From Streptomyces cacaoi (GTDB lineage Bacteria > Actinomycetota > Actinomycetes > Streptomycetales > Streptomycetaceae): DNA of 41,049 bases. Shown here in pieces: positions 14,805-22,886 of the stretch. The stretch spans positions 1-41,049 of the forward strand of contig NZ_BJMM01000052.1 in the NCBI RefSeq assembly GCF_006539165.1, written 5' to 3'. The notes below the pieces were generated by a model, which saw nothing but the letters and a program-made list of their open reading frames with translations, was not told where the DNA came from and did no database searches. Numbering within the stretch: position 1 is the first letter of the stretch; each line of letters starts with the position of its first letter. Position numbers and translations under genes: made by a program.

Positions 14805-16325
14805 GTGAGCGACGAGCACCGGCCCCACGAACCCGAGGACTCCCCGTTCGAGGAGATCGTCGGCGAAGAGACCGACCGCGACCCGGACCTGGCGGTGATC
14901 GAAGCGGGCAGCCGCACCCTGCGGGCGCAGGCGGGGCCGCCGCAGCAGGACGTGGTGCCGGGCCGCCCGGAGGACCCCGAGGTGGACCGGCAGTTGCGCC
15001 GGGTCGAGGACGAGCTGGCCACCCGCTGGGGCGAGACGAAGCTGGAGCCCTCGGTCAAGCGCATCGCCGCGCTGGTCGACGTGCTCGGCGAGCCGCAGCG
15101 CGCCTACCCCTCGGTCCACATCACCGGCACCAACGGCAAGACGTCGACGGCCCGCATGATCGAGGCCCTGTTCGCCGCCTTCGAGCTGCGTCCCGGCCGC
15201 TACAGCTCGCCGCACGTGCAGTCCGTCACCGAGCGCATCAGCATCGACGGCGCCCCCGTGCCGCACGAGAAGTTCATCGAGACGTACGACGACATCAAGC
15301 CGTACATCGAACTGGTCGACTCCCAGCAGGACTACCGGCTGTCCTTCTTCGAGGTGCTCACCGGCATGGCCTACGCGGCCTTCGCCGACGCGCCCGTGGA
15401 CGTGGCCGTCGTCGAGGTCGGCATGGGCGGCACCTGGGACGCCACCAATGTGATCGACGCCAACGTCGCCGTCATCACGCCCATCTCCCTGGACCACACC
15501 GACCGGCTCGGCGAGACGCCCGAGCAGATCGCGGTGGAGAAGTCCGGCATCGTCAAGCCGGACTCCACGGTCGTGCTGGCCCAGCAGCCCGTCGAGGCCG
15601 CCTCCGTCGTCCTGAAGAAGGCCGTCGAGGTGGACGCCACCGTGGCCCGCGAGGGCATGGAGTTCGGCGTCGTCTCCCGGGAGCTGGCGGTCGGCGGCCA
15701 GCAGCTCACCCTGCGCGGCCTGGGCGGTGAGTACCCGGACATCTTCCTGCCGCTGCACGGCGCCCACATGGCGCACAACGCGGCCGTCGCCCTCGCCGCC
15801 GTCGAGGCGTTCTTCGGCATCGGCCAGCAGCAGGCCCGCACCCTGGACATCGACGTCATCCGCCAGGCGTTCGCCTCGGTCACCTCGCCCGGCCGGCTGG
15901 AGGTCGTGCGCACCAGCCCGACGGTCGTGCTGGACGCCGCGCACAATCCGGGCGGCGCCCGCGCCACGGCGGAGGCCGTCAGCGAGGCGTTCGGCTTCAC
16001 CCGGCTGGTCGGCGTGGTCGGCCCGAGCGGGGACAAGGACGTCCGCGGCATGCTGGAGGCGTTCGAGCCGATCTTCGCCGAGGTCGTCGTCACCCGGAAC
16101 TCCACCCACCGCGCCATGGACGTGGACGAGCTGGCCGGCCTCGCGGTCGAGGTCTTCGGCGAGGAGCGGGTGCAGGTCGAGCCCCGGCTGGACAGCGCGC
16201 TGGAGGAGGCGATCACGCTCGCCGAGGAGGAGGGCGAGTACGCCGGCGCCGGGGTGCTGGTCACCGGCTCGGTCATCACGGTCGGCGAGGCCCGGCTGCT
16301 GCTCGGCGTGGGAAGGAATCGCTGA
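14805..16325 (+). CDS. folC: Bifunctional folylpolyglutamate synthase / dihydrofolate synthase
   Basis: A 506-residue Mur-ligase-like enzyme that joins dihydropteroate to glutamate and adds further glutamates to folates. The ATP-binding loop is GTNGKTS at 108-114, preceded by HIT, and the C-terminal domain contains VLDAAHNPGG. The first ~75 residues are an acidic, Pro/Glu-rich extension not needed for the fold and common in Streptomyces homologues. GTG 14805 is chosen from the -10 box spacing. The stop TGA overlaps the next ATG by one base (TGATG), giving tight coupling to the DUF4233 gene. Confidence 0.95.
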   Translation: MSDEHRPHEPEDSPFEEIVGEETDRDPDLAVIEAGSRTLRAQAGPPQQDVVPGRPEDPEVDRQLRRVEDELATRWGETKLEPSVKRIAALVDVLGEPQRAYPSVHITGTNGKTSTARMIEALFAAFELRPGRYSSPHVQSVTERISIDGAPVPHEKFIETYDDIKPYIELVDSQQDYRLSFFEVLTGMAYAAFADAPVDVAVVEVGMGGTWDATNVIDANVAVITPISLDHTDRLGETPEQIAVEKSGIVKPDSTVVLAQQPVEAASVVLKKAVEVDATVAREGMEFGVVSRELAVGGQQLTLRGLGGEYPDIFLPLHGAHMAHNAAVALAAVEAFFGIGQQQARTLDIDVIRQAFASVTSPGRLEVVRTSPTVVLDAAHNPGGARATAEAVSEAFGFTRLVGVVGPSGDKDVRGMLEAFEPIFAEVVVTRNSTHRAMDVDELAGLAVEVFGEERVQVEPRLDSALEEAITLAEEEGEYAGAGVLVTGSVITVGEARLLLGVGRNR

Positions 16326-16690
16326 TGCGGACCCTGTGCGCCTCCACGCTGGTCGGCGAGTTCTTCATCATCGGCTTCGCCGGTCTGGTCGCCATGCAGA
16401 CGAGCGACCTGTCCACGGCGACGGTGTGGACGGTCAGCGGTGTCGCGATGGCGCTGTGCGTGCTGCTGTGCGGCTTCATCACCCGCCCCGGCGGCGTGGT
16501 ACTGGGCTGGATCCTGCAGATCGCCCTGATCGCCAGCGGTTTCGTCGTCCCGACGATGTTCTTCCTCGGCGCCTGTTTCGCGGGGCTGTGGTGGGCCTCG
16601 GTGCACTTCGGCCGGAAGATCGACGAGGCCAAGGCCCGGTTCGCCGAGAGTGCCGCGACCGAGGGCGTCCCCGAGCCGGACACTGCGTGA
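16325..16690 (+). CDS. DUF4233 membrane protein
   Basis: A 121-residue protein with four hydrophobic segments (about 4-25, 33-52, 57-76 and 77-97) and a short charged C-terminal tail. It fits the actinobacterial DUF4233 family, which is regularly found directly after folC. Its function is unknown. The start overlaps the folC stop by one base, so it is translated from the same message. The constant link to folC suggests a role near folate or envelope metabolism, but that is inference from context. Confidence 0.88.
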   Translation: MRTLCASTLVGEFFIIGFAGLVAMQTSDLSTATVWTVSGVAMALCVLLCGFITRPGGVVLGWILQIALIASGFVVPTMFFLGACFAGLWWASVHFGRKIDEAKARFAESAATEGVPEPDTA

Positions 16691-16711
16691 ACTGACGCGC
16701 CCTCACCCATG

Positions 16712-16717
16712 TAGCCT
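16712..16717 (+). promoter_or_regulatory. Candidate ndk -10 box
   Basis: TAGCCT fits TANNNT and gives a leader of about 110 nt before ndk. A TGAACT sequence a suitable distance upstream is a poor -35 candidate. Confidence 0.4.
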
Positions 16718-16834
16718 CGTGCGCACCGCCGGGTACCGCGGCGCCGGGCACCACCCGTCCGCCGTAGGCGCGGCGCCGGCCGGGCACCGCCCCCGGGCGG
16801 TCGAAGCACAACGCAGTCAAGGAGCCCTGAAGAG

Positions 16835-17248
16835 ATGACCCAGCGCACCCTCGTCCTCCTCAAGCCCGACTCGGTCCGCCGTGGTCTGGTGGGCGAGATC
16901 CTCGGCCGTATCGAGAGCAAGGCCGGGTGGACGATCGCGGCCATGGAGCTGCGCACCCTGGACCGCGGCACGCTGGAGCAGCACTACGCGGAGCACGAGG
17001 GCCGTCCGTTCTACGAGCCGCTGATGGAGTTCATGGCCTCGGGGCCGTCCGTCGTCATGGTCGTCGAGGGCGAGCGGGTCATCGAGGGCGTGCGTGCGCT
17101 GGCCGGTCCGACCGACCCGATCGCCGCCGCGCCCGGCTCCATCCGTGGTGACTTCGGCACGATCGTGCGCGAGAACCTCATCCACGCCTCCGACTCGGAG
17201 GAATCGGCCGCGCGCGAGCTGAAGCTCTTCTTCCCCGAACTGGACTGA
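16835..17248 (+). CDS. ndk: Nucleoside diphosphate kinase
   Basis: A 137-residue enzyme that transfers the gamma phosphate of ATP to nucleoside diphosphates through a phosphohistidine. The N-terminus TQRTLVLLKPDSVRRGLVGE is typical of the family. The catalytic His is H117 in NLIHASDSEESA; the family consensus NxxHGSDS has Gly where this has Ala. The length is normal. AAGGAG (16819-16824) lies 10 nt before ATG 16835. It is followed by its own hairpin and is separate from the mre operon. Confidence 0.97.
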   Translation: MTQRTLVLLKPDSVRRGLVGEILGRIESKAGWTIAAMELRTLDRGTLEQHYAEHEGRPFYEPLMEFMASGPSVVMVVEGERVIEGVRALAGPTDPIAAAPGSIRGDFGTIVRENLIHASDSEESAARELKLFFPELD

Positions 17249-17260
17249 CACCGGCCATGA

Positions 17261-17292
17261 CCTGCGAGGCGGCACCTGTTCCCGCCGGCAGG
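17261..17292 (+). terminator. ndk terminator hairpin
   Basis: CCTGC and GGCGG on one arm pair with CCGCC and GCAGG on the other, with small bulges and a 9-nt loop, starting 12 nt after the ndk stop. It occupies the beginning of the 320-nt gap between ndk and mreB. Confidence 0.55.
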
Positions 17293-17419
17293 TCGACTGC
17301 GGGCCGAGCCCTGGTCAGGCATGTGCACGGCGGCTCACGGGAACCCGTCACACCGACACGACGTCACCAATACGGAGGACGATCGGTGTTCCGCCGACAA
17401 TGTGGCGGAGGAACCGTCT

Positions 17420-17448
17420 CTGCGTGTTCGAGCAGACGCGTCTACGAT
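17420..17448 (+). promoter_or_regulatory. Candidate mreB promoter
   Basis: CTGCGT (17420-17425), a 17-nt spacer and TACGAT (17443-17448) make a plausible housekeeping promoter, with transcription start near 17455 and a leader of about 114 nt. Just upstream a 6-bp hairpin (17390-17395 with 17404-17409) lies in the -50 region. The rest of the 17249-17568 gap has no gene that I can support. Confidence 0.5.
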
Positions 17449-17568
17449 GGAACCCTCGCGCTCCGGAACGCCCTTCGGGCCTGGCGGCCCGGGGGAGCGG
17501 CTCCCGGCGCGTAGATCTCCCTCCCGTACCCACACTGCACCGCCCCACTTGGAAGGCCTGACGCATCC

Positions 17569-18600
17569 ATGGGAACCAACATGTCGTTCATCGGCCGTGA
17601 TATGGCTGTCGACCTCGGGACCGCCAACACGCTGGTGTACGTCAGGGGTCGCGGGATCGTCCTCAACGAGCCGTCCGTCGTCGCCATCAACACCAACACC
17701 GGCGGGATCCTCGCGGTGGGTGCCGAGGCGAAGAAGATGATCGGCCGGACCCCCGGCAACATCGTCGCCGTGCGGCCGCTGAAGGACGGCGTGATCGCCG
17801 ACTTCGAGATCACCGAGCGGATGCTCCGCTACTTCATCCTCAAGATCCACAAGCGGCGTTACCTCGCCCGCCCGCGCGTGGTGGTGTGCGTCCCGTCCGG
17901 CATCACGGGGGTCGAACGCCGGGCCGTCATCGAGGCGTCGACGCAGGCCGGCGCCCGCCAGGTGCACATCATCGAGGAGCCGATGGCCGCGGCGATCGGC
18001 TCCGGCCTCCCGGTGCACGAGGCCACCGGCAACATGGTCGTGGACATCGGCGGCGGCACCACCGAGGTCGCCGTGATCTCGCTCGGCGGGATCGTCACCG
18101 CCCAGTCGATCCGGGTCGCCGGTGACGAGCTGGACAACGCGATCATCCAGCACATCAAGAAGGAGTACAGCCTGCTCCTCGGCGAGCGCACCGCCGAGAG
18201 CATCAAGATCACCATCGGGTCCGCGCACGACCTGGACAAGGACGAGCACACCGAGATCCGCGGCCGTGACCTGGTCAGCGGTCTGCCCAAGACGGTGGTG
18301 ATCTCCGCGTCCGAGGTCCGCAAGGCCATCGAGGAACCCGTCAACGCGATCGTGGACGCGGTCAAGACGACCCTCGACAAGTGCCCGCCGGAGCTCTCGG
18401 GCGATGTGATGGACCGGGGCATCGTGCTCACCGGCGGCGGTGCCCTGCTGCGCGGACTGGACGAGCGGCTGCGCCGCGAGACGGGCATGCCGATCCACAT
18501 CGCGGAGGACCCGCTGGACTCGGTGGCCCTGGGCTCCGGCAAGTGCGTGGAGGAGTTCGAGGCCCTCCAGCAGGTTCTCGACGCGCAGCCCCGTCGCTGA
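17569..18600 (+). CDS. mreB: Rod shape-determining protein MreB
   Basis: A 343-residue actin-like ATPase that forms membrane-associated filaments. The phosphate 1 motif is VDLGTANTLVYV, phosphate 2 is VVDIGGGTTEVAV, and the adenosine region has VLTGGGALLRGLDERL. IIEEPMAAAIGSGLP is also fully conserved. In Streptomyces MreB acts mainly in spore-wall assembly. ATG 17569 has GGAAGG 12 nt upstream; ATG 17581 (MSFIGRD) is the alternative and removes four residues. It is the first gene of mreBCD-mrdA-rodA. A 163-nt gap to mreC contains no obvious terminator. Confidence 0.97.
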   Translation: MGTNMSFIGRDMAVDLGTANTLVYVRGRGIVLNEPSVVAINTNTGGILAVGAEAKKMIGRTPGNIVAVRPLKDGVIADFEITERMLRYFILKIHKRRYLARPRVVVCVPSGITGVERRAVIEASTQAGARQVHIIEEPMAAAIGSGLPVHEATGNMVVDIGGGTTEVAVISLGGIVTAQSIRVAGDELDNAIIQHIKKEYSLLLGERTAESIKITIGSAHDLDKDEHTEIRGRDLVSGLPKTVVISASEVRKAIEEPVNAIVDAVKTTLDKCPPELSGDVMDRGIVLTGGGALLRGLDERLRRETGMPIHIAEDPLDSVALGSGKCVEEFEALQQVLDAQPRR

Positions 18601-18763
18601 CCCCCGGCGGCCGGGCGTCACCGTCGCACCGCTGCCACCCCGCACCACAACTGCACGGAAGCACTGACCGTTCACCCGGCGGGTCGTTCATCGCAGTGGC
18701 GGCCCGCCGTCACGCACCCCGCGGCTGCGGGGCTGCCCCACGAGAAAGGCTCGGCCGCCGCAC

Positions 18764-19702
18764 GTGAGGGACACACGAGAAAGCCGGCTGCTGCTCGTCC
18801 TGTTGATCGCCGTCGCGTTCGCACTGATCACGGTGGATCTCAGAGGGGGCGAGCACTCCCCGCTCGACGGTGCGCGGTCGGGGGCCGCCTCCGTTCTGGG
18901 CCCGGTCGAGAAAGGCGTCGCATCCGCTGTCGATCCTGTCGGCAACGCGATCGGCGCCATTCGCGATTCGGGCGAACGGCACGACCGCATCGCCGCGTTG
19001 GAGAAGGAGAACGCCTCGCTCAAGGCGCAGCTGGGCTCCAAGGACCGCACCCGCTCCCGCGCCAGAGAGCTGGACAAGCTGCTGAAGACGGCCGGAGCCG
19101 GCGGATACGGCGTCAAGGGCGCCCAGGTCGTGGCGATCGGCGCGGCGCAGGGCTTCTCCTGGACGGTGACGATCGACGCGGGGAAGCGCGACGGCATCCG
19201 GCGGGACATGAGCGTCATCAACGGCGACGGGCTCGTCGGCCGGGTGTCCACCGTGGGCCCCTCCACCTCCACCATCGTGCTGGCCAACGACCCGGACTTC
19301 ACCGTCGGCACCCGGCTGGAGGGGAGCAACGAGCTGGGCTTCGCCACCGGGCGGGGCGGCGGCGACCTGACCGTCCAACTGCTCAACGGCAAGGCCAAGG
19401 TGAAGAAGGGCGACCGCCTGGTCACCTTCGGCTCGCGCGACAACAAGCCCTTCGTGCCCGGGATCCCGGTCGGTGAGGTCACCCGGGTCAACCGGCACAA
19501 GGGCGATCTGACCCGGACGGTCAGCGTGCGGCCCTACGTCGGCTTCACCCGGCTCGACCTCGTCGGCGTCGTCGTCGAGCCGCCGCGCAGCAACCCGCGT
19601 GACGAGGTGCTCCGCTCGAAGAAGCCGGCGAAGCCCAAGCCCGCGCCCACGGTGACCGTGACCGCCACGCCCAGCGGCACCCCCGCATCCCCGAGGAGCT
19701 GA
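18764..19702 (+). CDS. mreC: Rod shape-determining protein MreC
   Basis: A 312-residue protein with a short cytoplasmic start (VRDTRESR) and one membrane helix at about 9-24. A coiled coil follows around residues 70-105 (HDRIAALEKENASLKAQL), then a beta-rich outer domain that assembles along the membrane and contacts PBP2. The last ~35 residues are a Lys/Pro/Thr-rich tail (KPAKPKPAPTVTVTAT) that is probably disordered outside the cell. GTG 18764 is preceded by AGAAAGG at some distance. mreD follows after 6 nt. Confidence 0.94.
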   Translation: MRDTRESRLLLVLLIAVAFALITVDLRGGEHSPLDGARSGAASVLGPVEKGVASAVDPVGNAIGAIRDSGERHDRIAALEKENASLKAQLGSKDRTRSRARELDKLLKTAGAGGYGVKGAQVVAIGAAQGFSWTVTIDAGKRDGIRRDMSVINGDGLVGRVSTVGPSTSTIVLANDPDFTVGTRLEGSNELGFATGRGGGDLTVQLLNGKAKVKKGDRLVTFGSRDNKPFVPGIPVGEVTRVNRHKGDLTRTVSVRPYVGFTRLDLVGVVVEPPRSNPRDEVLRSKKPAKPKPAPTVTVTATPSGTPASPRS

Positions 19703-19708
19703 CCGCCC

Positions 19709-20428
19709 GTGTACATCAACCGGATGCTGCTCACGGCCGCGCTGGTCGTCGTCGGCCTCATGGTCCAGGTCACCGTCCTCGCCAGACTCCAACTGCCCGG
19801 CGCCGTGCCGGATCTGCTGCTGCTCGTCGTGCTCGGCCTGGCGCTGGTGTACGGGCACACGGCCGGGGCGCTCGTCGGGTTCTTCGCCGGGCTGCTGGCC
19901 GACGTGGCCCCGCCCGCCGACCACGCGGTGGGCCGCTACGCGCTCGTCCTCTGCCTGATGGGCTACGTCGCCGGGCTGACCCGGCCGGAGAACGGACAGC
20001 ACCGCTCGGCGACGGTGCCCATGCTGGTGGTCGCCGGGGGCGCGATCTGCTCGACGCTGCTGTACGCCGGGGTGGGCGCCCTCGTCGGGGACACCGCGGC
20101 CCGGCAGGTCGGCCTGACGGGGCTGCTGACCAGCGCCACCGTCTACGATCTGCTGCTCGCACCGTTCACCGTGCCGCTGATCATGGCGCTGGCGCGGCGC
20201 TTCGAGAAGGATCCGCTGGCGGCCGAGGGCGGCGGCGCCCCCGGCGGCGAGCGTGCCTACGGCTGGATCAGCTCCGGCGCCGGTCTGGCCTCCTCGAACG
20301 GCAGCCTCTTCGGCCGCGGCAGGACCTCGCGCGGCGGCAAGGCGGGGCTGCCCGGCCGGCGCGGCGGTGTGCTGGGCCGGCCCGCGCGCGGCAAGGGGAC
20401 CGGCGTCAAGGGGGTCAAGCGGCTGTGA
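19709..20428 (+). CDS. mreD: Rod shape-determining protein MreD
   Basis: A 239-residue membrane protein with about five hydrophobic segments in residues 1-165 and the MreD-typical PDLLLLVVLGLALVYG and GFFAGLLADV. The C-terminal ~70 residues are a basic Gly/Arg/Lys-rich cytoplasmic extension (for example GRGRTSRGGK and GVKGVKRL) beyond the usual MreD core. That tail could bind nucleic acid or acidic lipid, but this is inference. GTG 19709 starts 6 nt after mreC. Its stop overlaps the GTG of a 30-codon ORF. Confidence 0.92.
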   Translation: MYINRMLLTAALVVVGLMVQVTVLARLQLPGAVPDLLLLVVLGLALVYGHTAGALVGFFAGLLADVAPPADHAVGRYALVLCLMGYVAGLTRPENGQHRSATVPMLVVAGGAICSTLLYAGVGALVGDTAARQVGLTGLLTSATVYDLLLAPFTVPLIMALARRFEKDPLAAEGGGAPGGERAYGWISSGAGLASSNGSLFGRGRTSRGGKAGLPGRRGGVLGRPARGKGTGVKGVKRL

Positions 20429-20517
20429 ACTCCCCTGTCTCCGACTACTACAGCCCTGACCGCTACAGCCCTGACCGCTCCGGCTGCTTCTCGGTGAGGA
20501 GGCGCTGCGCGACGTGA
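20425..20517 (+). CDS. Possible 30-residue coupled ORF between mreD and mrdA
   Basis: GTG 20425 overlaps the mreD stop (GTGA, 20425-20428). The frame then runs 30 codons and stops at TGA 20515-20517, which overlaps the mrdA GTG (GTGA, 20514-20517). AAGGGGG (20408-20414) sits 10 nt before its start. The peptide begins VNSPVSDYYSPDRYSPDRSG and ends in an Arg/Cys-rich stretch. It could carry ribosomes from mreD to mrdA, or simply be a chance frame. I recognise no homologue. Confidence 0.35.
   Translation: MNSPVSDYYSPDRYSPDRSGCFSVRRRCAT
20448..20477 (+). repeat. Tandem 15-bp duplication
   Basis: CTACAGCCCTGACCG occurs twice with no gap (20448-20462 and 20463-20477). Being a multiple of three, it keeps the frame of the 30-codon ORF and adds one YSPDR unit. 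Confidence 0.85.
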
Positions 20518-22886
20518 GCAACATTCCTGAGACCGGCCGGTCCTCCCGCGTCACCATCCGGCTCGTCGCCATCCAGATCCTGGTGATGTCGCTGCTGCTC
20601 ACCCTCGGCGGGCGGCTGTGGTACCTCCAGGTGCGCAACGGCGACGAGTACCAGAAGGAGGCGAAGGGCAACCACGTCCAGCAGGTGGTGGATCCCGCCG
20701 TCCGCGGTTCGATCCTCGACGCGCGGGGCGTGCCGATCGCCGACAACGAGACGAGGCTGGTCGTCTCCGTCTCCCGCACCGAGATGATGAAGCAGGACGA
20801 CGAGGGCAAGGCGGTGCTGGAGCGGCTCGCGCGGGTGCTGGGCATGTCGCCGAAGACCGTCAAGGAGAAGGTGCGGCTGTGTGACGCGAAGACGCCGCAG
20901 CCGTGCTGGAACGGCTCGCCCTACCAGCCGATCCCGGTGACGGACGACGCCAAGCCGCAGCAGGCCATGCAGATCCGGGAGCGCTCGGAGGACTTCCCCG
21001 GGGTGACGGCCGAACCGGCCGCCGTGCGCCGCTACCCGGCCCCGTACGGTGCCAACACCGCGCAGGCGCTGGGCTATCTCTCGCCGGTCACCGACGAGGA
21101 GATCGAGAAGGCGAAGGACACCGACTCCCCGTTCCTGCCCGCCGACGAGGTCGGCCGCTCCGGGCTGGAGCGCACCTACGACAGCAAGCTGCGCGGCAGC
21201 GCCGGCGTCACCCGCTACGAGGTGGACAACCTGGGCCGGGTGATGGGCCGCGCCGACAGCGACAAGGCCAAGCCCGGCGACAACCTGGTGACCTCGCTGG
21301 ACTCCCGTGTCCAGGCCGTCACCGAGAAGCAGCTGGACCAGGCGATGAAGGCCGCGCGCCACGAGTTCGACAAGAACACCGGGCGCAACTACAAGGCGGA
21401 CGCGGGCGCGGCCGTCGTCATGGAGAACAAGACGGGCCGGGTGGTGGCGATGGCCTCCAACCCGGAGTACGACCCGAACGCCTGGGTGGGCGGCATCTCC
21501 GGCAAGGAGTACGCCAAGCTCACCGGCAAGAAGTCGAACTACCCGCTGCTGAACCGCTCGATCCAGGGGCTCTCGGCGCCCGGCTCGATCTTCAAGGTCA
21601 TCTCGACGTCCGCCGCGGTGAAGGCCGGTTACCCGTTCGACGGCAACTACGACTGCTCGTCCAGCTACGAGGTCGGCGGTCAGGTGTTCAAGAACTTCGA
21701 GTCCAAGGGCTACGGCAACATCGACCTCGGCCGTGCGCTGGAGGTCTCCTGCGACACCGTCTTCTACGACCTGGCGTACAAGGAGTGGAAGAAGGACGGC
21801 GGGAACATGCCCAAGAAGGGCGCCAAGGACTGGTTCTACAAGATGGCGCACGAGTTCGGGCTGGGCAAGAAGACCGGTGTGGACCTGCCCAACGAGGTCT
21901 CCGGCCGGGTTCCCGACCGCCGGTGGAAGAAGGAGTACTGGGAGGCCAACAAGGACGCCTGGTGCAAGCAGGGCAAGGACGGGGGCGACTCGTACGCCGC
22001 GAAGATCGCCAAGGAGAACTGCGTCTCCGGGATGAAGATGCGTGCCGGTGACAGCATCAACTACTCCATCGGACAGGGCGACACGCTGGTGACACCGGTG
22101 CAGATGGCGACGATCTACAGCGCGCTCGCCAACGGCGGCACGCTCTACGACCCGACGCTGGGCAAGGCGATCGTCAGCGCCGACGGCAAGTCCGTCAAGG
22201 AGATCGAGCCGCAGCCGCACGGCAGGCTGCCGCTGAGCAAGAAGACGCTCGCGCAGATGGACAAGGCCCTCCAGGGCGTGGCCACCCGGGGTTCGGCCGC
22301 CTGGCGGTTCGGGCAGGCCGGCTGGCCGCAGGACAAGATCAAGATGCGGGCCAAGACGGGTACGGCGGAGGTCGCGGGCAAGCAGACCACGTCCTGGCTG
22401 GCCACCTACACCGACGACTTCACCATCGTCATGACGATCTCCCAGGGCGGTACCGGTTCGGGCGCCTCGGGCCCGGCGGTCCGCAAGATCTACGACGCGC
22501 TCTACGGCGTCGGCGGTGGCGGCGGCATCGACAAGAAGAAGGCGCTGCTGCCGAAGCCGGAGGCAGGACTGCCGAAGATCAGCAAGGACGGCAACATCGA
22601 GGCCCAGCTGGACAAGGACTCCCCGGGCGACAGCGCGAAGCCCAAGGACGTGCCGGAGGACGCCACCCAGGACGTTCCCGGCGACGGCCGCCGGCAGCCG
22701 CCGGGCACCCGCAGGGAGGACGAGGGCCCGCCGCAGCCGCCGCAGGGCGAGGCACAGCAGCCCGCCGCCTACCGGCCGGGAGAGGACTCCCGGCAGACGG
22801 GACGCGGAGCCGCCGCGCGCAACGCCTTCCTCGCGCTGGCGCACGATTCCGGGCAGCGGCGGTACCCGGGCGGTGAGCGACGGTGA
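20514..22886 (+). CDS. mrdA: Penicillin-binding protein 2 (class B transpeptidase of the Mre complex)
   Basis: A 790-residue DD-transpeptidase that cross-links peptidoglycan and partners RodA. It has one N-terminal membrane helix (about 17-36), then a pedestal domain with the class B pattern RGSILDARGVPIADN. The transpeptidase domain has nucleophile S358 in SIFK (K361), a second motif SCD at 412-414 and KTGT at 614-617. Residues from about 665 on form a 125-residue Pro/Gly/Asp/Lys-rich disordered extension absent from E. coli PBP2. GTG 20514 has GAGGAGG 11 nt upstream. The stop overlaps the rodA start (GTGA), so the synthase pair is translationally coupled. Confidence 0.95.
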   Translation: MSNIPETGRSSRVTIRLVAIQILVMSLLLTLGGRLWYLQVRNGDEYQKEAKGNHVQQVVDPAVRGSILDARGVPIADNETRLVVSVSRTEMMKQDDEGKAVLERLARVLGMSPKTVKEKVRLCDAKTPQPCWNGSPYQPIPVTDDAKPQQAMQIRERSEDFPGVTAEPAAVRRYPAPYGANTAQALGYLSPVTDEEIEKAKDTDSPFLPADEVGRSGLERTYDSKLRGSAGVTRYEVDNLGRVMGRADSDKAKPGDNLVTSLDSRVQAVTEKQLDQAMKAARHEFDKNTGRNYKADAGAAVVMENKTGRVVAMASNPEYDPNAWVGGISGKEYAKLTGKKSNYPLLNRSIQGLSAPGSIFKVISTSAAVKAGYPFDGNYDCSSSYEVGGQVFKNFESKGYGNIDLGRALEVSCDTVFYDLAYKEWKKDGGNMPKKGAKDWFYKMAHEFGLGKKTGVDLPNEVSGRVPDRRWKKEYWEANKDAWCKQGKDGGDSYAAKIAKENCVSGMKMRAGDSINYSIGQGDTLVTPVQMATIYSALANGGTLYDPTLGKAIVSADGKSVKEIEPQPHGRLPLSKKTLAQMDKALQGVATRGSAAWRFGQAGWPQDKIKMRAKTGTAEVAGKQTTSWLATYTDDFTIVMTISQGGTGSGASGPAVRKIYDALYGVGGGGGIDKKKALLPKPEAGLPKISKDGNIEAQLDKDSPGDSAKPKDVPEDATQDVPGDGRRQPPGTRREDEGPPQPPQGEAQQPAAYRPGEDSRQTGRGAAARNAFLALAHDSGQRRYPGGERR

